Part shown: in pieces, positions 1-9,711 of the stretch
Layout: every line of letters starts with the position of its first letter
Numbering within the stretch: the first letter of the stretch is position 1
NCBI GenBank assembly: GCA_000611775.1
Contig: KK106981.1
Span: 8,287,562-8,351,561, forward strand
Length of the DNA: 64,000 nt
DNA from: Umbilicaria muhlenbergii
Taxonomy: Eukaryota > Ascomycota > Lecanoromycetes > Umbilicariales > Umbilicariaceae
Direction: 5' to 3'
Notes under the pieces: model-generated
Seen by the model: the letters and a program-made list of their open reading frames with translations, nothing else
Told to the model about the DNA's origin: nothing
Database searches by the model: none
Program-made: the position numbers and the translations under genes

Positions 1-903
1 GGCGAAGGTAGCTCCACACAGCACGCTGGCTTTCCTTAACATGATTGTGGCGGGTGTCTCAAGCTTGCCAGTTGACCTTCCCTTTCCTTTCGAACTCCGG
101 CTTCCTTCTGAAGCATTGTTATTTCTCCGCTTCCTAGGACTGGACCTCGTTGACCATACTCGTATCATACTACCATGCTCAGGAGAGGAGTCCCCAGACT
201 TGGAATCCTTTGCGACCGACGATGCCAGGCCAATGGAAGAGGTCGGGTCAGACGAAACACGACTGTTAAGGAAGAAACGAGGTCGACGCCGCCCCATGGC
301 TGGGACGGACGGTTTCTCCGTAGCGTTCTCTTCTGGGCTTTTCTGCGAAGTCTTCCCCTGCGTTTGTAGAGCAGAATCGGGAATATCATCGTTGTCGTTC
401 ATCATTTCAGAATGTCTTGACGAAAGAGCATTGAGACTTCGACTCAGCACTTCGTCAATCGGAAGAAGAGGGGTTGAGCTTGATCCGGGGGCATCTCTGC
501 TTCCCGACCGGTCGGAGTGTCGAAGGCCCGTCTTGCGCTTTCTTCTATGGACTAGCATGTTGAGACTAAAGTAATGATCTTGGTCTGGTTTGTATGGCGG
601 AGTCTCGCCGCCAGAGTCAATGATTGGGGGACTGAGGTATCGTAGATCAAGGCTGCTTTGAGTGCTTCGCAGGCCATGTTGCGAACTATTCGAGAACTGT
701 CTAAAGAATGGGAATGGCGAATCCGGTCTCGAGATAGTTGCGCCAGGGCTTTGGGGAAAGAGCTTCTCTGTACGAAGAGGGTGAAAGTCTGGGTTGCCCA
801 GTATTGGGCTGCCGGCGGCTCTAGTATTCGGTGGGACTGAGGGAGGAGGAGTAAGAGGATAGAAGGCACTGAGATTAGCCATGTCCGCTTCGGATGGGTC
901 CAT
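1..903 (-). CDS. Unrecognised protein, N-terminal 301 residues, runs off left edge
   Basis: An open minus-strand frame runs without a stop from an ATG at 903 to base 1 (301 codons), so the C-terminal part lies outside the window. The product starts MDPSEADMANLSAF and is rich in Ser, Pro and Arg, with several proline-rich (TPPPSVPP) and basic (HRRKRKTG, SPRKRRNN) patches typical of disordered, possibly nuclear, regulatory proteins. No domain, signal peptide or membrane segment is visible in this part. A second in-frame Met eight codons in is an alternative start. Plus-strand frames over the same DNA look like shadows. The function cannot be told from this portion; the reading frame itself looks real from its length and composition. 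Confidence 0.7.
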   Translation of the reverse strand, partial: MDPSEADMANLSAFYPLTPPPSVPPNTRAAGSPILGNPDFHPLRTEKLFPQSPGATISRPDSPFPFFRQFSNSSQHGLRSTQSSLDLRYLSPPIIDSGGETPPYKPDQDHYFSLNMLVHRRKRKTGLRHSDRSGSRDAPGSSSTPLLPIDEVLSRSLNALSSRHSEMMNDNDDIPDSALQTQGKTSQKSPEENATEKPSVPAMGRRRPRFFLNSRVSSDPTSSIGLASSVAKDSKSGDSSPEHGSMIRVWSTRSSPRKRRNNNASEGSRSSKGKGRSTGKLETPATIMLRKASVLCGATFA

Positions 904-1372
904 TGCGTGGGACAGTCCCTATCATGACGACCCATAAGGGACCGATAGAACATGAGGATAAGGATAATGTTTAGCGGTCGAATGATAGGACCTAAGGGAT
1001 ATTTAGGGTGATGACAAGAGAAATGCAGTGATGCCAATGAAGTGATTGAGATAAACACGATGAGCATTTGATGCACCGCAGGCGCGTTACCGGAAGAGGT
1101 TAGCCTAAATACGAGTCCGTGCTACGGCCTGCCAGCAGCACGTTGAGCGGATCATTTTGTGTCAAACTGCAGGGACGAAGGAACGTCCGAGTGTCATGGG
1201 CCTGTAAGATATCTGTTTCATAAATAGATGATCTATACACTATGAACATTGAATGCATTGCTCAGCTTGTAGAAAGAAAATGGTATCCAACGCTGTTCGC
1301 GATAACAAAAACGCTTGAGGAAACAACACTCAAGAGCAGCTGTCACCACTATGATCGACTGGTGGCCCAGCA

Positions 1373-2769
1373 TCATGCCTGCGGTGCGAAAGATATGGAC
1401 GGCGTCGCCTGGTTGAATACAAGGAATTGCGCCATCATGAAAGGAGGTCCGATGACCGGAGGCACCCCGTTACCAGGAGTGATGCCTTGAAGGGCACCGA
1501 CGCAGTCTTCGCGATATGTCAGCCCTTATATACTGTGGAAAATGTCATGCTCAAGGTGGGAGTACGACTTACTGCCTGGACTATCGACACTCTCAACATT
1601 CTGGCCCAGCAGATGTCCCGGTACAACTGCGGTGTTGTTGACGTTGCCCAGAACGTTGCCAAAGTTGACCCCAAAGTCTGGTAGCGTGGCGCCGCATGGG
1701 TAAACCCACGAGCCAGAGATTTCTTGAGCGCCCTCAACGTTTGCCCAGTACGCATCAGCGACAGGGCTAGGTGGCGAAAATAGTACGCCGCCAGTGTCTA
1801 GCCGTTTTCGTCAGCACTTCCTTGGGTCTGCTTCTCGCATTTAGATATCAAGGGATACCAACCAACAGTAAGCGACGTCGGAGTAGTAACGCCGAGTGGT
1901 TTCCCATTCACCTCGAACCAGAGATTGTCAAGGAGCCATGCAGCGGAACCATTGTTGACGGGCATCTCGGTGAGCTCACCCGTGTACAGTGAAGTCTGGA
2001 TATCGCCGAAGTCTAGTCTACCAACGTCGTTGTACTTGAAACAGGTGGTGAAGATGGGCTGGTCCACGTATTGCTGGAGGTTCTCCATGAATGTTGCTTG
2101 CTGATTCGGTCTCACTTCGTACAGTGAGCATTAGACATTCAAATGGAACCACTGAGACATACCTGAATTCCCTCCTTGAAAAGCCAGGCCCAACATTCCA
2201 TCTCCGTCTCCAGTCACACGTCCACTTCCAACAGAATTGGCCAGTTCGATCGCCTGGTTCGGGACTATGGCACCGCCAATGTCAACAGCATCTGTGCCGA
2301 CGATACCAGATGCTCCAGCACCACCGATGTAGTTGATGTTGAAGGTGTAGCCATCCATCAGATTCCAGGTGGAACTTTTACTCGGGTCATATAACGTGTG
2401 TGACCCCGTTTCGTTACTCGGTAGCTTTGTACTAAAGACCCACCTGACAGTATACTTAGCATTGTGCGCTCTTGTTGGAGCATCTAAAGTCTGTGGTGCT
2501 TACAAATCTGCAGACCCAGTATCAATTTGCAGCATCAGTTGTTGACCGCCAACGAGGACCGGTGATTTAAATGCATAATAACCGCCTAGATCGTAGGTGG
2601 CGACAGCCCCGTCGGCCCTTTCTGCTAGGTCTGCTGGAAGGTTGCGCTCCCGGATCACAGGAATTGTAAAGGATCTGGGCTTGGACTTTTTGCTCTCTGG
2701 AGTGGGAGCTGCCAGGGTCGTCGTCGCCATCAGAACCCCAAGAAGTAGGGAGCAGGTCGAGGTATGCAT
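1373..2769 (-). CDS. Secreted pepsin-family (A1) aspartic protease, 5 exons
   Basis: Deduced exons on the minus strand are 2504-2769, 2163-2443, 1863-2114, 1573-1797 and 1373-1506 (385 aa). The protein opens with a signal peptide (MHTSTCSLLLGVLMATTTLA) and a short basic propeptide. The first catalytic motif is IDTGSADLWV and the second is VDTGGVLFSPP. The flap keeps its Tyr (NINYIGGAGASG). Two C-terminal cysteines (YPCGA, GNCVG) can form the usual disulfide, and the end SISFAPQA matches the family C-terminus. Length is normal for secreted fungal enzymes, so it probably acts as an extracellular acid endopeptidase. Introns 2 and 4 end in AAG and intron 3 begins GTTGGT; these were chosen because only they restore both frame and motifs. 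Oddities are DTGG in place of DTG(S/T) and YIGG in place of YGDG in the flap. Family assignment is firm; activity is likely but not certain. Confidence 0.9.
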
Positions 2770-5168
2770 AGCCAAGGGTGCTGGACAATATTCAACACAG
2801 AACCGAAGAGATAAGAAATCAAGCAAGGCTAACAAGTAATAACAACGCTGGAAGACAACTTATTCAAGGATATCGAAGTAATAACGTAGAAGAGGCTATC
2901 TTTATAAAATCAGGGATATACACAGAAGGAAAACACAGCCGGTCTGAATTCAGGACGAACCCCTCTGGCATCCTCCATAACTCTGTAACTAGACTAGTCA
3001 TTTACTTGATTGTAGGCAAACAATGTTGCCTCGCGCTAAGTGGTTTAATGACGGGGAGCTGAAGAGGACAACGCCGCAAGCCCGAAGATAAAAATACAAA
3101 GGATCGGTCTAGTCTAGCGATACAAAACGTCATCGGCAGCAGTCTGGTAGATCGCCATGTGGTGGCTCCGTAGGTGACAGGTTCATGCATGAGTGAACTT
3201 CATCCAATGGGAGTGATGGTGGTGATTTCTCATGGTGTTGGTAGGGAGGCTGAGCCGCAATCTAGTCCGGGGTTCAGGGATCGGTGTGAGAAACGAGATG
3301 AACGGTGGTCAGGCCTGTTTTCCGCTGCCCAAATCATAACAGAAGCCTACACCGATGCTACTGCGGCCCTGAAACAGAGTCGCTGTGCCTTAATGTGACG
3401 ACTTCACAAGGTGGTGCAGGTACCCCGGGTCTCTCCCACCCTTGTGTTACCTAATGACGGAGAGGGCGGAGTGTCTTGGCTGCCGTAGTGTGTTGGTGGC
3501 CGGGGAAATCCAACAACAGTTACAACACTTTCCAGTCATAGCCTCATCGCCTTCCGCTTCCTACTTGCCAATCTGAGAACCCTGATGGAAATTGGTCATG
3601 GGCGGCTCTGCATCCTTTCCGAGGGCGTCTCCTTGGGGGCGGAAGATGCATGTTCTTTGGCCCTCTCTCTGTTGAGCCTGCTTCAGCCAATCGCTTCCAG
3701 AAGGATTTTGCTCCCATCATCCCGCGAGTCTGGATCGCGAACATTGTTGTCACAGCCATTGCTCGTTTCTCATCCTTGTGCTTCCTACCTTACTGGTACC
3801 TTTATGCAAAGCTGGCTTCCAATGCGTGCGCTTTTGATTCTCAAGTTCCACGCGTTCCTTTACCAGGCTTGACCATCCTAACGGGTTCGTACGATTTCAC
3901 CTCTTACGTGATGCGAGCTGGCGGCTCCTGAATCCTTCAATTACGACTTTGTTGATGTCTAAACACGTGGTTTTGCGAGTTGGGGGCGCGATATAGGAGT
4001 CGGAAGCCCAATCCTATGAGCAAGCTATGTTAACACGCCACGGGGATCGCTAGATCTTTCAGGAGAGCTCCATAGCAGGAATGGGTATAGGGGGAGTCTT
4101 GACCAAAGCTTCCTTCACAAAGCACCTGAAATGTTACAAGGCAGAGGATCTTAGCTACGGTGGTTCTACTACAGGAAGACGAATGATTCCAACACGAACC
4201 AAGGGCTTGTCCACCAAACTCATACGGATGGCAAGTTGAGCAGGGAATAGGTGGAGCCGAAGTGATTCCCCACCTGAATCGCAAACGCCACCGCACTGGC
4301 AACCAAGTGCGATGCATGCTTTAACAGTCGCACAGCGAAGAAGTTGTTAGAGTGCCGCCGCTATGCAATTCACAGCTTTGCGCATGATCAAATGGGTAGA
4401 GAAATGGCAGCCCAATCAAGCATGACCACTTCAGGTCTGGCTAAGGGCCAAGCGGCGGTCGCTTGTCTGAAGGGTCTCAAGCCCAAGCATCCTGATGGGA
4501 GGGTTAGGGCTTCATGACGTATTCTTTTGACAAATCCTGCTCGCAAGGACGAAGCAAGCCAAGTAGGACAACTGATCGAGCTTACAAAGATTTCTCACTC
4601 TACATGGCTTCATTCACCTATCTCGTAAGAGGTTGGCCATCCAAGAAGTTGAAGCTCGCGGCAGGTCTTCAACTTCGTACCGCACACACGGTCGTATGGT
4701 CCGTTACACAAGACTCAGTATTGAGTTCAATTGAAGTAAGACTGCGACAACCTCGAGCTATCATTATGAAGTTTGGACATGACATCGGAGGTGATTTTTT
4801 TTCTTTATATACATTCCACGAACATCTGCTTGGACGCTTCGTACGTTCACTAAAAGGGCAACACGAGTGGCTTAGACGCAGCCCGGGGAACACGCAGAGT
4901 AGGCGATAGGTTGAAATGGCAGGCTCAGGCTCACTCTAAGGCGAACCGCCAACACCACCGATTGCGCTGATCCCGCCTAGAGTCAACCTTTCTTCTCCCA
5001 AGCGATTAGGCATCGCAATCATAAGCACTCTCAATCCGTCCTTGCGGATGTAGAGCACACTCTCTTCAGTTGCGTTTCCTTAACCTTTATGGCGCGTTAT
5101 AATAGTGGTACTCGTCCCTCCGTACTGTCGCGATAACTGGTGGAGCGGGCTTCAAGCCTCGGTTCGAG
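2770..5168. other. Intergenic stretch, no convincing gene
   Basis: About 2.4 kb between the protease start and the ankyrin gene. Open frames such as 3585-3872, 3650-3931 and 4514-4909 occur but show no recognisable motif, no supporting splice pattern and overlapping competitors on other frames. Promoter sequence for the protease must lie at the left end. I see no RNA gene or repeat here. Confidence 0.5.
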
Positions 5169-8100
5169 ATGCCTGCCGCTAAAGCTTCGACGACGCCAAT
5201 CCGACTCGACAAAATCTCATCAACGCCGACCACGTCTATCAGTTCATCTGAATCACGGGCATCCTCGTCCTCAGAAACATCATGGACAAGCACTGCTGCA
5301 TCCACAGCCTCTCGCACAATATCACCACCCCTCTCGGGAAACCCAATATGTCCTCACCATGCCACAACACCAGGTGCTGGAATTCCGGACATAAGCTCAC
5401 AGCATTCACCGAGGCCCAACGCTCCCTCAGTGGCCTGGTGTAGGTATATCTTCTTCAACTTGCCGGATCGATTCCGAAGGGTGCAGGCGGCGACGAAGGC
5501 AACTTTTCTTACCGGGTTCCACCAAACCATCCTAGCGACACCGAACTCTACGACGACCCCGAGATCTAGTCAACACTCGCAAGCGTCTTCTTCAATCTCT
5601 GGCGATGTTAATCAACCCGAGTCTCCTCCAGCTTCCATGTCAGCACCCAGAGTCCAGCTGTTGAAAAGATGGTGGAACAAATTGAAGGAGAATGGCAAGT
5701 TCAAAGATCGCATGGGAGGTACCGGAGGCGTCGCGACGCTCCTAATAACCATATTCGGCCTGGTGTACTATGCGCACCGTACCGACAAGTTAGCTCGATG
5801 GACCGCTGCCAAAGACTACCTTGAGCAATGCCGAAATGAGTTGGTAAGCTCCTATCTTTGTTGAGGCATCTGGAGCATCAATTGAAGTATTATAGTCTGC
5901 CAATCTTACAACTCCTCAATGCCGCGCTGCACTGACGAAGCACCTGCTGCCACCGCCTTACCAACCAGATAATTTCTATACAAGCACAACCAAGCGTGAC
6001 AGACTGCCTCTGGAACCGCTATGGAGTGAACTCGAGAGACCTTCCAAAGAGCAACCGTCAGACCTAAAGTCAATCCTGGTTATGCAGAGTACCAGTTTTG
6101 ATACTTTGTACCATGCCATCCCTCCTGTCCCTACTATTATCGTGGCGGCAACGCTATGTGGACTGTGCCTATTCCTTTGGCGCTTGTACTCGCCCGCAAA
6201 AGCTCAACGAACTTGGAGGAGAAAGGTGGTACTGGAAGATAGCCCGGTAAAAAGCGCAGATCCACCGAACATAATCCGCAAGCCTTTGATACGGGACACT
6301 GGCATCCGCAGGAGACGCATCTTCCAGCTGGAATCTGAGGATGCATCCGAGGAGGAGGAGCATTACGAGCAACCGCAAGAGTATGAGGTCGACGATGGAG
6401 GAACGAGCGTACCGACCGATGGGTTCAAAGCCCGGGAATCCGATTACATTGCATTGCGCAATGCAATGCAGCGCGGCGATGTGACTGGCCTCAAAGCATT
6501 GCTTGACTTTTGTTACGATCCAGAAGCTCGGGATGCTGATGGAAGCCCCATTTTGCACTTTTTTGCTACTCACAGATGCCCTCAAGTTGATAACGAATCC
6601 CAGATCGCGATGCTTGACCTGCTTTTCGACTACGGCGCTCAACCTAACACAGTCGATGTTCAAGGCCGAAACGTTCTCTGCTTTGCTAGAACTACGCCGG
6701 ATGTTATCGTAGATGGTTTCTTATTATCGAGAATGGTGGATGTCAACCATAGGGATGGCATTTCCTGGACCCCTACCAATCATGCGGTGCGATATCAAGA
6801 TCTTGCACGGTTAAAGCTCTTCCTTGAAATGGGCGCAACTTACAGTACACGCGACAATTACGAACTAATATATGACTTGTGCTATTTCGCCGGCCCCGGC
6901 ACTTCATCTTCATTGTCGGACACAGCTAAGGAGAACGAAGAACGGACTAAGGACTGTCTAAAGCTTTTGCTCAACTGCGGCCTAGATAGCATAGGATGCT
7001 GCTCTTTACATCACGCCGCCGAAAAAGGACACAATCGCGTCATCAAAACTCTACACGGCTTCAAGGGTCCCAAGACACGTACTACCAAATCTTCAACTCG
7101 TTGCGGCCGCATAGAAATATGGGACAATTTACATCCCCTGTCAGAGTATCTTCTGGGCCCCCCTCTTGATCTTGTTGTACGGGCAGGCCAACTTGACGCC
7201 ACTTCTCATCTCCTCGATAATTTCCGCTATATCACACCAGCCAGCAGAAGGGCCCGGGCCGCCCGGCCTGAAGCCCTACTCATGCTGGCGTGCTCTAGAG
7301 CACCGGATGTACGGAACTACACCGAAATGATACAGCTCCTTGCTTCGCGCAGCAGTGCCATCCATTGGCCCTGTCTGGCTATGGCTGCATATCATGTCTC
7401 TCAAGATGCGGTCAGGATTTTACTGCACCACGGGGCTGATGTTAATAATAACTTCATCATGAGCTCTGCTTGCTCATCAAGGGTTGACGACCAAAAAAGG
7501 GAACAGCCCCTGATCCCCATAATGTTTCAACGTGAGAGGGAGGCGGTAATCGAGCTGCTGATGGAGGCTGGTCTTCCACTGAATTCAAATCACATAGCGC
7601 CAAGTCCTTTACAGGTGGCAGCTGGCATGCATCCAGCATCCGCTCTGCTTCGACGAGGGTGTGCCGAGCCCATCTCGGGCTTCAATCTTCAACTTGATGA
7701 AGACCTTTGCAGATATCTCTTGAAGCGCGGAGCAGACCCGTTGCGTGTAGATAGCAGCGGAGGGTCACTGCTCTTCCTGGAGACCAATCTAGACAAAACG
7801 TTGGCTCAAATTCCGGAGGAGCAACTAGGCTTAGAGGACGATGAAATTTCCGTACCGCGTCGGTTGACAAGGAACATTGGGACGGAGAACAGAAGTCAAA
7901 TTGAGAGAGAATTTATGGAACGCGAGAATGGACGACTGCATCGAAAGTGGCGTACAAGTATAGAGGATGATGAAATTTTCGCATCGCGTTCGTCAACAAG
8001 GAATATTGGGACGGTGACCCAAGAGCAGCTCGAGAGAGAATTTATGATCCGCGAGAAGGAACGACTGCATCGAAAGCGGCGTACAATTATAGAGCGTCAT

Positions 8101-8403
8101 GAAATTTTCGCATTGCATTCGTCAAGAAGCAATATTGGGACGGTGACCCAAGAGCAGCTCGAGAGAGAATTTATGATCTGCGAGAATGAACGACTGCTTC
8201 AAAAGTGGCGTACAAATATAGAGGATGATGAAATTTTCGAATCACGTCGGCCAACAAGGAATATTGGGACGGTGAACCAAAGGCAGCTCGAGAGAGAATC
8301 TATGGAACGCGAGGATGGACGACTGCTTCGAAAGTGGCTTACAAGGTTAAGCCGCAATATAAAGGGCAGCACAAAGGGGAATCGAAAGCCGACTGATACA
8401 TGA
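5169..8403 (+). CDS. Ankyrin-repeat protein with two membrane segments and C-terminal 43-residue repeats
   Basis: Two exons, 5169-5843 and 5896-8403, joined over a 52-nt intron (GTAAGC...TATAG, phase 0), give 1060 aa. Residues 1-165 are Ser/Thr/Pro-rich. A hydrophobic segment lies at about 187-202 (GGVATLLITIFGLVYYAH) and a second at about 306-322 (TIIVAATLCGLCLFLWRLY), separated by a roughly 100-residue loop. Ankyrin-like units follow from about residue 400 (ALRNAMQRGDVTGLKALL, MLDLLFDYGAQPNTVDVQG, CSLHHAAEKGHNRVIKTL, AVRILLHHGADVNNN). Residues 872-1043 are four near-identical 43-residue, charge-rich repeats. The start is the first Met after an upstream in-frame stop. The likely role is a membrane-anchored scaffold; no enzyme motif is seen. 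The two-segment-plus-ankyrin layout is, as I recall, common in ascomycete hypothetical proteins, but no partner can be inferred. Confidence 0.85.
7834..8349 (+). repeat. Four tandem 129-bp in-frame repeats
   Basis: Units at 7834-7962, 7963-8091, 8092-8220 and 8221-8349, each exactly 43 codons, encode EDDEIFASR..TRNIGT followed by a helical QLEREFM.RE..RLHRKWRT stretch. Copies 2 and 3 are the most alike. The exact codon-multiple period keeps the frame open when copy number changes. Confidence 0.95.
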
Positions 8404-9711
8404 GGTTTTGGATAATGTTTGAACATGATTTTGAACATGATCTCATCCATCCATTGTTTTTCGTCTGTCTTGGGATTTCGAGAATTGGAGTGTTGGTCAT
8501 TGGTGCTTGCCATTGTGGCTGGCTTGGTACCTCGTCTTTGCCGGCTTATGGGATTATGGAGGTTTACGATCAGGGACACGGCTCTTATGAACGGAACAAA
8601 TCATCGCAGTTGATAGGAAGAGGCACCCCAAAGAGACGCTGGGCTGCAGTAGTCCTCTATTAGACGTCTTCTTGGATGGGCTAAGGCCTGTATGGTCGGT
8701 TTACTGGACTTTATTTCTTCTGCGACTTTGAATGCCATCATTCTCCTTATGAAAAGAGCCCCGGGACGGGTTCACAGGCTCAAGAGCTGCGGCAAATCTA
8801 TTGCTGTGCTTGCCCGCTGAACTTTCCACCTCACGTGTCTGCCATCTCATCGAGCCTGACGCCCACCCAACCTCTTCAGCTCATCAATGCCGACCTTTCG
8901 TCACCTCGAGCGCCCCCTTTTCCACCTCGGTTCCTCCGCGGAGATTACGGTAATGTGTTTGTTCCTTTTCCCCTCCGCTTCACCGGTCGGCTTCGCCTCG
9001 CTATGCAGCTCCCCCTTGAAAAGCGCTCGCACTCCGCACTTTCCCTGCGACCGCTAGCTTCTGCTCACCTTTGCAGCCGGCGACGTCGTCTCTACTGACC
9101 TCATTGATGCCGTCGGTGCCAACGTATGTCGTCTGGAATCCTAGGTAGTTGCTACCAGCCACCTCGCCGTGTACGAGCATCCATTTATTGCCCGTTTACT
9201 AGAAGTGGTTTAGCCGGTCCCATGGCTTGTTTGACTGCTCTGAGGGGGGGGGAACTGGAGGGTTGTTGGCTGGAGTCTTGCGCCTGTTGGGTTTGGCGAA
9301 GTAGGCGGTTAGAAGAGGACCCGGGGAGAAAGTGGATTGGGGCGGGATGCGAGGGGGTTGGAACCCGGGCCGGGGGGGGAGTAAGCCTTGAATAGCTGGG
9401 CAAAGATGGGATTGGGTATGAGTACCATTGGCCAAACAAGCGGGTGATCACGTATTCGTCTCAAGGTCGCGCACGACTGGAACCTGGTGCTTGTTGATGA
9501 GAGGCGCTGGCGGCTATTGACGGTCAGATATCAGAGGGCAGATCAGGGTGTCGGGATCCATGCAGCCACATCTGGCTTTATAGTCCCTAAGGTAGTTATG
9601 CCATTCCACATTCCATTACGCTAAGTCCAACCGTCCCATACCCACTATATACAACAATGGTATCCAACCACGAAATCCCAAAAGGGGACAATTACAAACA
9701 CCTCCCCCCCC
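8404..9711. other. Intergenic region, possible small split gene only
   Basis: Between the ankyrin gene and the C-terminal end of the repeat protein. A short plus-strand ORF starts at 8887 (MPTFRHLERPLFHLG) and meets good splice sites (GTAATG at 8950, TTTGCAG ending at 9076), which would give only about 45 aa with no known motif, so I do not call it a gene. Homopolymer G runs lie at about 9244 and 9375. Nothing else is supported. Confidence 0.4.

Noticed and set aside
1242-1755. Plus-strand ORFs at 1242-1490 and 1427-1684
   Set aside because: Antisense to the last exons of the aspartic protease.
4514-4909. 131-codon plus ORF
   Set aside because: No domain or splice support and a competing minus frame of similar quality.
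8887-9144. Two-exon micro-gene starting MPTFRHLERPLFHLG
   Set aside because: Splice words are good but the product would be about 45 aa with no recognisable feature; kept only as a note on the intergenic region.
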